DNA of 64,000 nucleotides from Clostridium sp. DSM 17811 (GCF_018861905.1 NZ_JAHLDU010000002.1:124001-188000), one strand, 5' to 3'; shown: positions 1 through 7,885, counted from the first letter of the stretch. A program made the numbers and translations. Notes: a model not told the origin generated them from the letters alone.

Positions 1-121
1 GCTGATAGTTAACTGGCATAATTGATATAGTAGAAATTAAAAAAAACTATTAAAGATATTGACAAATATTTGACGGCATGTTAAGTTTAAGGGGATCTCT
101 TTGCACTGCATACAAATCTAC

Positions 122-219
122 AGTACAAACTGAGCAGGCGATGAACTTGTAAAAAAGTTCGTGGGGCTGGGCCTTAATGGCAACAGGATGAAATTATATA
201 CCTGTGGGACAGTTTATGT
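122..219 (+). promoter_or_regulatory. NiCo (czcD) riboswitch aptamer
   Basis: The RNA matches the NiCo/czcD aptamer in order and spacing. ACTGAGCAGGC (129-139) is followed by a P2 hairpin (ATGAACT/AGTTCGT), then GCTGGGCC, GGCAACAGG, a P4 stem (ACAGG/CCTGT) and CTGTGGGACAGTTT. The 5' AAACT pairs with the 3' AGTTT to form P1. Characterised members cooperatively bind Co2+ and Ni2+, and Fe2+ sensing has also been reported; they turn on efflux genes. It lies directly upstream of a P-type cation ATPase, the expected target class. The call rests on recalled consensus, not on a covariance search. Confidence 0.88.
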
Positions 220-251
220 TCTACGGGTATTTTTATACCCATTTCTAGAAC
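218..251 (+). terminator. possible riboswitch expression platform hairpin
   Basis: GTTCTA (218-223) and GGGTAT (225-230) pair with ATACCC (235-240) and TAGAAC (246-251), with a TTTT loop and a short internal bulge. The hairpin starts within the 3' strand of aptamer P1, so the two could compete. The following U-tract is weak (ATTT inside the bulge only), so whether this terminates transcription is uncertain. Confidence 0.4.
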
Positions 252-324
252 AATTCTGAAGATTGCAATGTCATGGAGTTATACTAAATATGCTTTAAAT
301 AAGCAAAAACGGGGGTAATTACTT

Positions 325-2892
325 ATGACAGAACAACAAATCAAAGGACTACAAGGACTTACTACTAAGGAAGCAATGAAGATTCAGGAAAAATTCGGTA
401 AGAATGAACTTCTGGTTAAGAAAAAGGAAAGCTTTTTACACAAGATTCTGAAAGTTATTAGCGAGCCAATGTTTCTACTTCTAATTGTTGCTTCTGTAAT
501 ATATTTTATTTTAGGAGAACCTAAAGACGGCTCTATAATGCTTGTTTTTGTTGTTGGAATTATTAGTATTGAGGTAATTCAAGAATGGAAAACTGACAAA
601 ACTTTAGATGCATTAAAAGATTTATCTGCTCCGCATGTCACAGTATTTCGAGATGGAATTAAAAAAGTAATCAATAGTTGTGATTTAGTACCAGGGGACA
701 TAATGTATATCGCTGAAGGTGTTAAGGTACCTGCTGACGGCATCATTTTAAGAGCAAGCACTCTTTGTATTGATGAATCCTCTCTTACGGGTGAGGCTGA
801 GGGTGTATGGAAAATTACTACAGAAAACAGGGACAAAAATATAACTGATTATTGGCGCCAGGATTATTGCTATACAGGAACTCTTGTTACACAAGGTACG
901 GGTACTATATTAGTAGATAAAATAGGAGCAATAACTGAATATGGGAAAATAGGACAAAATATTGCCTCAGCTCCTGATAATCCAACACCACTGGAAAAAC
1001 AAACTGGTAAACTCGTAAAACGTTGTGCAGAAATTGCAGCAGTTTTATTTATATTTGTTGGGGTTATAACATACTTTAACATACCAGATCATTCCTTTGG
1101 AGCTAGGGTTATAGAAAGCATTTTATCAGGAGTAACTTTGGCTATGGCAATGATACCAGAAGAGTTTCCAGTTATTCTAACCGTTTTTTTATCAATGGGC
1201 GCTTGGAGACTTGCTAAGAAAAAATCTCTTGTTAGAAAACTACCATCAGTTGAAACTTTAGGAGCTGTTTCTGTTCTATGTGTTGACAAAACAGGCACAA
1301 TAACAATGAACAAAATGACAGTTTCGAACACTTGGAGTTTAACAGGGGATGAAAAAGAGTTAACTAAGTTAATGGGCATGGGTTGTAAATCAGATGCCTA
1401 TGACCCAATGGAAAAGGCAATGATATCTTATTGTGAAATGCAAGGTATCACAAGAGAAATTATTTTTGGTGGAGAATTAATTAAAGAATATGCTTTCACT
1501 GATGAAGCCAAAATGATGGGCCACGTATGGAAAAAGGATGATAATATTGTAGTTGCAGCAAAAGGATCCCCAGAGCATATTTTAACAATATGTAACTTAA
1601 CAGATGAGGATAGAAGGATCGCAGAAACTAAAATAATGGAAATGTCTAAACGAGGGCTTCGTGTTATTGCTGTAGGGCAAATGATAGTTAATAGTATAAA
1701 TGATGTACCAGATACTCTCATGGAATGTAGTCTACAGCTTTTAGGAATGGTTGGATTAGTTGATCCTCCAAGAGAATCTGTAAAACAAGATATAGAAACT
1801 TGCACTAAAGCCGGTGTTCGTGTTGTAATGATAACAGGAGATAATGGAATAACTGCTAGTTCCATCGCAAGGCAAATTAATATGCCAAGCAGCGACAAAA
1901 TTATTACTGGTGATCAGCTTAGTAAAATGAGTGATGAAGAGCTTTGCATTCGAGTTAAGGATGTTAGTGTATTCTCAAGAGTTTTACCTGAGCATAAAAT
2001 GAGAATAGTTAAGGCTTTTAAGAAAAATGGTGAAATAGTTGCAATGACTGGTGATGGTGTTAATGATGCTCCTGCCCTTAAATACGCAAATATTGGTATT
2101 GCTATGGGGAAACGTGGTTCAGAAGTTTCAAGGGAAGCTGCAGATATAATCTTACTAGATGATAATTTTTCAACTATTGTTGATACTATAAAGGATGGTA
2201 GAAGAATTTACGATAACATTAGAAAGGCAGTTGGATATGTATTTACTATTCATATTCCTATTGCATTTGCTGCATTACTTGCACCACTTATGGGGATAAA
2301 TCCTGCAGGTCTTTTATTGCTTCCAATACACGTTGTTTTACTTGAACTGGTAATTGACCCTACCTGCTCAATAGTACTCGAACGTCAGCCAGCAGAAGAA
2401 GATATCATGAATAGGTCACCACGTAATCCAAAAGAAAAACTATTAACAGCAAAAATTCTTTCTAAAAGTATAATCCAGGGTTTAGTGATATTTGGAGCAT
2501 CCTTTGGAACGTATTTTGAATTCTTAAACAGTTCTCCAGATAATGCACCTATTGCAAGGGCAATGGGACTCACTATAATATTGTTAGCTAACATTTTGTT
2601 GGTTCAAGTTAATAGTTCGAATTCTGAGTTTGCAATCAAATCATTTATTAAGCTCAGAAAAGATAAAGTAATGTGGGGCATTAGCTTAGGAACAATAGGG
2701 GGATTGTTAGTTATACTTTATACTCCTCTATGTGATTTTTTGAAACTTGCACCTTTATCTTTAAGTCAGTTTATGATAGCAGTTGCAATAGCTGTAGTAT
2801 CAGTTATTTGGTATGAATTTGTTAAGTTAGTGAAGTGTATTAGAAAAAAAAATAGAATATATAATCATGACATTAATGGATTAAATCAATAA
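325..2892 (+). CDS. P2-like P-type cation-transporting ATPase
   Basis: An 855-aa integral membrane pump, full length for P2-type ATPases. It has an N-terminal cation-ATPase domain, an actuator domain with TGEA at residues 155-158 (most relatives have TGES), and M4 with PEEFP near 278 instead of the PEGLP of SERCA. The phosphorylation motif DKTGT has its Asp at about 321. Later come TGDN, the hinge TGDGVNDAPAL and C-terminal helices with HVVLLELVIDPTCS in M6. ATP hydrolysis should drive cation export. The NiCo-type riboswitch upstream suggests Co2+, Ni2+ or Fe2+ as substrate; that is inference, because the helices alone do not give specificity. The start is ATG after GGGGG at 311-315. Confidence 0.88.
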   Translation: MTEQQIKGLQGLTTKEAMKIQEKFGKNELLVKKKESFLHKILKVISEPMFLLLIVASVIYFILGEPKDGSIMLVFVVGIISIEVIQEWKTDKTLDALKDLSAPHVTVFRDGIKKVINSCDLVPGDIMYIAEGVKVPADGIILRASTLCIDESSLTGEAEGVWKITTENRDKNITDYWRQDYCYTGTLVTQGTGTILVDKIGAITEYGKIGQNIASAPDNPTPLEKQTGKLVKRCAEIAAVLFIFVGVITYFNIPDHSFGARVIESILSGVTLAMAMIPEEFPVILTVFLSMGAWRLAKKKSLVRKLPSVETLGAVSVLCVDKTGTITMNKMTVSNTWSLTGDEKELTKLMGMGCKSDAYDPMEKAMISYCEMQGITREIIFGGELIKEYAFTDEAKMMGHVWKKDDNIVVAAKGSPEHILTICNLTDEDRRIAETKIMEMSKRGLRVIAVGQMIVNSINDVPDTLMECSLQLLGMVGLVDPPRESVKQDIETCTKAGVRVVMITGDNGITASSIARQINMPSSDKIITGDQLSKMSDEELCIRVKDVSVFSRVLPEHKMRIVKAFKKNGEIVAMTGDGVNDAPALKYANIGIAMGKRGSEVSREAADIILLDDNFSTIVDTIKDGRRIYDNIRKAVGYVFTIHIPIAFAALLAPLMGINPAGLLLLPIHVVLLELVIDPTCSIVLERQPAEEDIMNRSPRNPKEKLLTAKILSKSIIQGLVIFGASFGTYFEFLNSSPDNAPIARAMGLTIILLANILLVQVNSSNSEFAIKSFIKLRKDKVMWGISLGTIGGLLVILYTPLCDFLKLAPLSLSQFMIAVAIAVVSVIWYEFVKLVKCIRKKNRIYNHDINGLNQ

Positions 2893-2963
2893 TAACGTTA
2901 ACTTAATAACACTAACTTTGATTTGTAAAATAAAAAAAATATAAAGAAAAGAGGTATAAAAAT

Positions 2964-3362
2964 ATGAGTTTTTCATCGAGGTCATCAAGATCATCAAGGG
3001 GCAATCATTATAGAAATGGGAATAATGGAAGTAACCATTACAAAAAGAAAGGTATTTTCGGAAAGTTATTTGAAGGAATTGGATCAAGAAGTAGCTCTAA
3101 TCGTAATTATAATAATAACAATAATTATGAAAACCAAAACCAATATAGCAATAACAATGATTTACCTTTGCATACTAACCAAACACCAAATCAAAATGCT
3201 ATAAATTGCAGTAAATGTAACTCTCCGATACCTGCTGGTTCAAAATTTTGTCTCCAATGTGGAGAAAAGGTTATGGAAGTATTGTTTTGTAAAAATTGTG
3301 GTGAGAAATTACCTCCAAATGCTAAATTTTGTCTTAAATGTGGCAAAGCAATAAACTCGTAA
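2964..3362 (+). CDS. double zinc-ribbon protein with Ser/Arg/Asn-rich N-terminus
   Basis: A 132-aa protein in two parts. Residues 1 to about 75 are low complexity, rich in Ser, Arg, Gly and then Asn/Tyr. The C-terminal half has two tandem zinc ribbons, CSKC-x9-KFCLQCG and CKNCG-x9-KFCLKCG, each a CxxC...CxxC pair that should bind one Zn2+. Such ribbons are common in membrane or signalling adaptors and give no specific function. Translation starts at ATG after AGAGG. The stop is 3 nt before the kinase start, so the two are probably co-translated. It is 71 bp after the ATPase with no clear terminator between, so the riboswitch transcript may continue into it. Confidence 0.75.
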   Translation: MSFSSRSSRSSRGNHYRNGNNGSNHYKKKGIFGKLFEGIGSRSSSNRNYNNNNNYENQNQYSNNNDLPLHTNQTPNQNAINCSKCNSPIPAGSKFCLQCGEKVMEVLFCKNCGEKLPPNAKFCLKCGKAINS

Positions 3363-3365
3363 ACC

Positions 3366-4088
3366 ATGTGGTTATGCTGTGCACAAAAATATTCTGGAAA
3401 ACGGTTTGGTAAATACGTCATTGAAAGACCTATTGGTGAAGGGCGTTATGGATTATGTTTTCTTGCAAATTCAGATACAGGGGAAAAGGTTGTTATAAAG
3501 AAGTTCAAGCATAATATATTTAAAAAAAGCTCAGGAAAAAGCGAACATGAGGCAGTCATATTATCAAAACTTGATGATAATAGAATCCCAAAGTTTTTAG
3601 GAGTTATAAATGAAAAAAGGTTTTATGGGTTTGTGCTGGAATTTAAATATGGATACACTGCAAAAAACCTTCTTTTTAAAAATAATTATAAGTTTACAAG
3701 ACAAGAATTTTTTAATATAGGTATGAAGTTGATTAAAATTATAAAATATATTCATGAAAATGGTGTTGTTCATAGGGATATTAGAATACCAAATATTTTG
3801 ATAGATAAAGATGAAGTATATCTTATTGATTTTGGACTGGCAAGATGGGCAGATAACAATAAATATCCCTATGATTTAGATTTTTCTTATTTCGGAGATT
3901 TTTTATTATATTTGCTTTACTCTTCATTTGAAGGAAAAGAAAATCATAAAAAGTTACCTTGGTATAAGGAATTAAAATTGACAAGCACTCAAAACATATT
4001 TTTAAAAAAGTTGTTAGGTCTTGAATTAGCATATGACAATATTGATGATATTGAAAAAGATTTTATAAATGTGTTTAGGAGTTACTAA
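3366..4088 (+). CDS. small Ser/Thr protein kinase-like protein
   Basis: A 240-aa single-domain eukaryotic-like kinase. The glycine loop GEGRYG is at 24-29, the VAIK-type lysine at about 45, HRD at 136-138 within HRDIRIPN, and DFG at 155-157. The residue two after the catalytic Asp is Arg where most Ser/Thr kinases have Lys; the Mg-binding Asn is kept. The C-lobe is short and there is no transmembrane or PASTA region, so it is probably cytosolic. No independent Shine-Dalgarno is visible before the ATG, which lies 3 nt after the zinc-ribbon stop; this suggests translational coupling and a functional pair. The substrate is unknown. It may be active or a divergent kinase-like fold. Confidence 0.75.
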   Translation: MWLCCAQKYSGKRFGKYVIERPIGEGRYGLCFLANSDTGEKVVIKKFKHNIFKKSSGKSEHEAVILSKLDDNRIPKFLGVINEKRFYGFVLEFKYGYTAKNLLFKNNYKFTRQEFFNIGMKLIKIIKYIHENGVVHRDIRIPNILIDKDEVYLIDFGLARWADNNKYPYDLDFSYFGDFLLYLLYSSFEGKENHKKLPWYKELKLTSTQNIFLKKLLGLELAYDNIDDIEKDFINVFRSY

Positions 4089-4184
4089 TTGTTTCTATGG
4101 AATGCTAGTATCTATAGAATAGGCACTTTATCAGGCAAAAATCAAGGGCAAAATAGAGTTGTAGGGTATGATATAGTTTAACTC

Positions 4185-4226
4185 AAAAGTATAGATGACA
4201 CTTTAAAAAGTATCATCTATACTTTT
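4185..4226. terminator. bidirectional terminator
   Basis: Perfect 14-bp inverted repeat, AAAAGTATAGATGA (4185-4198) and its complement (4213-4226), with a 14-nt loop and T/A runs on both sides. It lies between the convergent kinase and Spo0E-like genes, and its right arm covers the last codons of the latter. Confidence 0.8.
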
Positions 4227-4388
4227 TCTTATATATTTTAAAATAAGAGCATCTAGCTGAGTACTAATTTGGATAATTTCTGTTTTCAAATAATCATCAG
4301 GATTTCTTTGGATCAGTGCATTTAATATATCACGAAGTTCTTCCATTTTCATTTCAATATTTTCCTGGAAATTTATTTTAGCACCCAT
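4203..4388 (-). CDS. Spo0E-like aspartyl-phosphate phosphatase
   Basis: A 61-aa protein. Its C-terminal half has the Spo0E-family signature S-x-x-LD-x-LI-x-x-Y (ISTQLDALILKY), and it is predicted to be all helical. Known members dephosphorylate Spo0A~P and so delay sporulation. The start is ATG 6 nt after a strong GGGAGGA site. The gene is monocistronic and convergent with the kinase gene, sharing its terminator. The motif and size make the family call good; the exact response-regulator target cannot be read from the sequence. Confidence 0.8.
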   Translation of the reverse strand: MGAKINFQENIEMKMEELRDILNALIQRNPDDYLKTEIIQISTQLDALILKYIRKSIDDTF

Positions 4389-4744
4389 AAAAAATTCCTC
4401 CCTAACAGTTTAGTTTAACTTAGTATAGTTTTTACAATTCTCCCCAAAGAGGCCGTTTCAAGGTTTCAAAAAATAACTCTTAGACAGCCTTTTCTTGATG
4501 AGGGACAGGATGTAGATAATATATATATTTATGTAAAGATTAAGTTACAAATAGTATAAAAACTCTCTATTGATAATTATATAAATTAAACCTTATAAAA
4601 TACTGAGAAAATACTGAGAGATTGCTGAGGAAAAAGTTAACATTTTATGTAGAACTTGTGGGCTAGTGAAGTCGAGAACCTAGACACAATAAAATTTCTG
4701 ATACTAAACTAAAACTTTAACTATTCAGTTATATAATAGTATAA
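4389..4744. other. intergenic region without a clear gene
   Basis: AT-rich stretch upstream of the Spo0E-like gene. It contains short direct repeats of AATACTGAGA near 4598-4620 and no ORF with a credible ribosome site on either strand. It may hold the Spo0E promoter (TATACT on the minus strand near 4420) and decayed sequence. Confidence 0.4.
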
Positions 4745-5020
4745 AGAAGTATTAAGTTATGTACCTTCTTTATTTATGAACTTATCTTAGAAGTTAAAAA
4801 GTTAAAAAATTCTATTAATAATATAGAAGAGAAATTGGAGGAAATAGAAAAGAGATTATATGTTAAGAAAGGTAACAATGCTATTACAGTTAGTTGCAAC
4901 GGTGGTTATACAGGTGAACAGATTACAGCAACTAGCGATTCAAATAGGTACAATGAATGGGAAAAAGTAAAGGGTCATCAAAACCATCTCGCGAAATTAT
5001 AATAAATGGAGAAAAGCTTG
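4745..5020 (+). pseudogene. start-less coiled-coil ORF fragment
   Basis: An open frame from 4745 to the TGA at 5018-5020 has no ATG start. It encodes a charged helical stretch (KKLKNSINNIEEKLEEIEKR) followed by a Gly/Thr-rich segment. From 4957 the adjacent +2 frame opens as the next 76-aa ORF, and a run of five A lies at 4962-4966. The two frames may be halves of one frame-shifted gene of about 145 codons. Nothing identifies a family. Confidence 0.4.
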
Positions 5021-5187
5021 AATCTGTTTTTGAGGTTAGTGCGGCATTTCAATTGACAAAACCAGATCTAAATACAAAAATTGAAATACTTAAAAGTAGG
5101 GTAAGCAAGGAGGAGCTTTTATTCATAGCTGATGATACTATAAATATTATAGCTAGAAATCTTCAAGGGCTTTTAAAGAAAATTTAG
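4957..5187 (+). CDS. hypothetical protein, possibly the 3' half of a broken gene
   Basis: A 76-aa Lys/Glu-rich protein with no signal peptide or membrane helix. It starts with a Lys/Ser-rich tail, followed by a predicted alpha/beta segment (residues 15-76). The ribosome site before the ATG is poor (AGG at 4945-4947), while an upstream frame runs into it, so it may not be translated alone. Its stop at 5185-5187 touches a TnpB remnant. Family not recognised. Confidence 0.4.
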   Translation: MGKSKGSSKPSREIIINGEKLESVFEVSAAFQLTKPDLNTKIEILKSRVSKEELLFIADDTINIIARNLQGLLKKI

Positions 5188-5282
5188 CCGTATTTTATGT
5201 GAATCCAGCATACACTAGCAAAATGGGTAAAATAAAGTATATGAAAGCTAAAGGAATATCTATTCATGTATCCGCGGAGTGA
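5187..5282 (+). pseudogene. TnpB (IS605 OrfB) C-terminal remnant
   Basis: Reading from 5187 gives 31 codons, including [19 protein letters not shown] and then SIH, before a TGA. This resembles the C-terminal RuvC-III region of TnpB-type proteins (NPAYTS..GK.KYM...G.SIH). The usual following YVIARR segment is missing because the sequence switches to the yyaL fragment. There is no start codon and no catalytic core, so this is a scar of an IS200/IS605-family element. Confidence 0.55.
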
Positions 5283-5694
5283 AGAGGCGTTTACAAAAGC
5301 AAAAGAGGATGACAAACCTATATTGGTAAGTATCGGTTATTCTTGTTGTCATTGGTGTTATGTTATGGAAAAGGAATCCTTTGAAAATGAAGAAGTAGCA
5401 GCAATACTAAATAGATATTTTATAGCAATAAAGGTTGATAGAGAAGAATGTCCAGATGTAGACAGTATTTATATGTCTGTATGTCAGTCTCTTACCGGTA
5501 GTGGTGGGTGGCCCTTAACAATTTTTATGACCTCAGATAAAAAACCATTTTATGCAGGTACCTATTTTTCAAGGGAAAGCATGCGTGGAATGCCCGGTAT
5601 AAAAGATTTGTTAATTTCTATTGCAGAGCAGTGGAATGAAAATAAAGAGAATATTATAGAATCTAGTCAACTGCCAACTACCCTAAAGGAATAG
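5266..5694 (+). pseudogene. yyaL: yyaL (DUF255 thioredoxin-like) 5' fragment
   Basis: The 142-aa open frame matches the N-terminal thioredoxin-like part of YyaL/DUF255 proteins: [20 protein letters not shown], the CHWC active site, [21 protein letters not shown] and GGWPLTIF. Full-length members have about 600-700 residues and begin roughly 25 residues earlier (NPVDWYPW before EEAF). Both ends are therefore lost. The left end abuts a TnpB scar and the right end is broken by the IscB element. A second piece of the same family appears at 7446-7502. It is very unlikely to be functional. Confidence 0.8.
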
Positions 5695-5939
5695 TGGCTT
5701 GTAGGAAACTATAAGTTGGTTGAATAGCCTAAGTATTAAATTACTACATTATATAAGAATATATAGTTACCCATGGATACTTCTCTAGTCTGTGACTCTA
5801 AGCTTTAATATTAAATATCTCTGATGGTAGGAGAAGTGTATTAAAGATACAAAACCTTATATAATATTGGCGAAGAGAACTTACCTTAATATAATTATAT
5901 ATTATATTAAGAGTTTAAATTATCTGAAAGGATGTAATA
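5695..5939 (+). ncRNA. candidate omega-RNA upstream of iscB
   Basis: The 245 nt before iscB have no ORF but can fold. GGTTGAATAGCC (5718-5729) forms a hairpin. ATACTTCTC (5777-5785) pairs with GAGAAGTGTAT (5831-5841) with a 2-nt bulge, enclosing a TTTAATATTAAA hairpin. A perfect 11-bp stem ends the region at 5885-5911. IscB guide RNAs are encoded in this position, with the guide at the 5' end taken from sequence flanking the left end. The predicted guide would thus be yyaL sequence just left of about 5700. No covariance search was run. Confidence 0.55.
5885..5911 (+). repeat. perfect inverted repeat before iscB
   Basis: CTTAATATAAT (5885-5895) and its exact complement (5901-5911) with a 5-nt loop, ending 28 nt before the iscB start. 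It could be the 3' terminal hairpin of the omega-RNA or a processing site. Confidence 0.6.
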
Positions 5940-7289
5940 ATGATGGTATATGTAATTAATATTGATGGAAAAGCTTTAATGCCTACATCAAATACAAAAG
6001 CAAGAATATTATTAAAATAAAATAAAGCAGTAGTTAAGGAATTAAAGCCTTTTACTATTCAATTAATATATAAAACTGAAGCAGAATATATTCAAGAAAT
6101 TACGTTAGGAATTGATTCAGGATATAATGATATAGGATTTAGTGCTATAACTAATAAGAAAGAATTAATTGTAGGAGAATTAAAATTACTACAAGGTATA
6201 AAAGAAAGATTATTAGAAAAGTCAAGTTATAGAAAAATAAGACGTTCAAGATTAAGATATAGAAAACCTAGATGGAACAACAGAACTAAATTAAAACCAA
6301 AGAGATGGTTAGCTCCAAGCCTGCAACACAAGTTAGATTCTCATATTAAATTTATTGATAGTTTATATAAAATATTACCAATTACCAAATGTACTGTAGA
6401 AGTAGCAAATTTTGATATTCAAAAGATGAATAGCGATAGTATTAGCGGAGTTGAGTATCAACAAGGTGATATGATGGGGTTTTGGAATTTAAGAGAATAT
6501 ATACTTCATAGAGATAATCATAAATGTCAAAATCCTAATTGCAAGAATAAAGACAAAGAAAAAATATTAGAAGTACATCATATTAAATACAAATCTTTTG
6601 GTGGGGTAGACAATAAGAATAACTTAATAACACTTTGTAACAAGTGCCACACTTCCCCTAACCATAAAAAAGGAGAATTTTTATACGATTGGTGCATGGA
6701 AGGTAAGAAAGTTAGAGGATTTAAAGATGCTACCTTTATGAGTATGATTAGATGGTATTTAATAAACGACTTAAAAGAAAGACATTCCAATATTTATTCA
6801 ACTTATGGATATATAACTAAAAATCACAGGATTGAGAATGGAATTGAGAAAACTTATTATAATGATGCATTTGCAATAACTAAAGGAATTAAGCAAGAAA
6901 GAAACAAAGAAATATTTGAAGTTAAACAATCAAGAAGAAATAACAGAAGCTTAGAAATGTTTTATGATGCAAAATATATTGATAGGAGAAATGGTCAGAA
7001 AATTAGTGGGGGAGATTTAAATAACGGGAGACGAACGAGAAACAAGAATTTAAATGGAGAAAATCTTCATCAATATAGAGGTGAGAAGTTATCAAAAGGG
7101 CAAAGAAGAATAAGAAAAGTTAGGTATTTTTATCAACCTAATGATTTAGTTAAATATGAAGGGAAAGTATATAGTGTCAGAGGAACTCAAAATGGTGGAG
7201 CATACACAAGATTAAATGAAATTAAAAAAGTACCTAGAGTAGATTTATTGACACCTTATAAGTTTAATAAAGGGATAGTGTGGAAATAG
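5940..7289 (+). pseudogene. iscB: IscB RNA-guided nickase/nuclease gene with an in-frame stop
   Basis: 449 codons in one frame with a single TAA at codon 27 (6018-6020). An N-terminal PLMP domain (VYVINIDGKALMPTSNTKAR) precedes RuvC-I (LGIDSGYNDIGF, Asp59) and an Arg-rich bridge helix (YRKIRRSRLRYRKPRW). RuvC-II is VEVANFDIQKM (Glu154). An HNH domain at about 180-245 has zinc CxxC pairs and EVHHI. RuvC-III is YYNDAFAI (Asp309), where the usual His three residues before Asp is Tyr306. The ribosome site GAAAGGATG is good. The stop removes the PLMP domain from downstream product; internal initiation at ATG 6426 would give only 287 aa lacking RuvC-I. The His-to-Tyr change would weaken RuvC in any case. 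Confidence 0.88.
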
Positions 7290-7405
7290 TGAATTATATT
7301 TATTTGAAAAGACAATTTTGGAATGAAAATACGTTTTGGGGAGATGGATATTTTGCTTGTAGTATAGGTCAAGTTTCAAAAGAAACAAATGAAAAATATA
7401 TTTAG
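7289..7405 (+). pseudogene. IS200/IS605 TnpA C-terminal remnant
   Basis: The frame starting at GTG 7289, overlapping the iscB stop, encodes FWNENTFWGDGYFACSIG and then QVSKETNEKYI before TAG, continuing NQG. This is the conserved C-terminus of Y1 (HUH) IS200-type transposases (FW..GYF..S.G..S.ET...YI.NQG). The HUH motif and the upstream two-thirds are absent. It is a scrap of the element's own or a related transposase. Confidence 0.7.
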
Positions 7406-7445
7406 AATCAAGGTTAGAGAAACGCTATTCATCCACTAGCCTAAA

Positions 7446-7502
7446 GATATATATGATGGTGCAATGCCATCGGGCAATTCAGTTGCTACTTTAATAAATT
7501 AG
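7446..7502 (+). pseudogene. yyaL: yyaL (DUF255) 3' fragment
   Basis: The short frame YDGAMPSGNSVATLIN then TAG matches the conserved late segment of YyaL/DUF255 proteins (DGAxPSGNSVAxLNLLRL), normally several hundred residues after the CHWC site. It lies immediately right of the IscB element, which supports one interrupted gene with most of its middle deleted. Confidence 0.65.
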
Positions 7503-7516
7503 AAAATAGCGAAGAA

Positions 7517-7795
7517 GTGGTTGATTTAGGAAAAGCAAATTATATTGAGCGAAAATTTTGGGACATAGGATTTTATTATGATAAAAATGGAAGTAAGAAA
7601 GAATTTTCGAAAATGGCTACAGTTGTGACAAGGTATTTTAATGGTTCATTTGTAATATTTGCTAAGGCATCAACTTATAATAGGGTTTCGAGCACTTATG
7701 ATGGAAGACATAATAAAATGAGTAATGAAAGATTTAGAAAATATATTCAAAGTGCAGTTGATTCTTTAAAAGAAAATAATGATAAAAGCAGTTAA
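7517..7795 (+). CDS. hypothetical protein, possibly N-terminally truncated
   Basis: A 92-aa open frame from GTG, without a Shine-Dalgarno, so the true start is unclear and its 5' end may have been lost with the yyaL rearrangement. It is mixed alpha/beta in character, with STYDGRHNKMSNERFRKYIQ near the C-terminus, and has no signal peptide or membrane helix. The stop is followed by a long AT stretch and then the argS promoter. Family not recognised. Confidence 0.4.
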   Translation: MVDLGKANYIERKFWDIGFYYDKNGSKKEFSKMATVVTRYFNGSFVIFAKASTYNRVSSTYDGRHNKMSNERFRKYIQSAVDSLKENNDKSS

Positions 7796-7833
7796 TATTA
7801 AACAAAATAAAATTTTTATTAATTAAAAATAAA

Positions 7834-7863
7834 TTGACAAATATGAACTCATAGGGATATAAT
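7834..7863 (+). promoter_or_regulatory. sigma-A promoter of the argS leader
   Basis: TTGACA (7834-7839) and TATAAT (7858-7863) are both consensus, with an 18-bp spacer, about 25 bp before the T-box leader begins. Confidence 0.85.
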
Positions 7864-7885
7864 ATAGTGTAATATAGAGTGAATT

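Larger units (their letters stand above)
5691..7445 (+). mobile_element. degraded IscB (OMEGA) / IS200-family element inside yyaL
   Basis: The boundaries are set by the yyaL fragments that end near 5691 and resume near 7446. Inside are a structured non-coding region, an iscB gene with one stop, and a TnpA C-terminal scrap. The word TAGCCTAA occurs near both ends (5725-5732 and 7437-7444) within hairpin-forming sequence, as expected for subterminal palindromes of IS605-type ends. No target-site duplication is visible, also as expected. The missing middle of yyaL shows a deletion accompanied or followed the insertion. Confidence 0.65.

Noticed and set aside
6426-7289. A separate 287-aa HNH protein gene
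   Set aside because: The frame continues upstream without further stops to codon 28 and matches IscB throughout, so it is part of the interrupted iscB.
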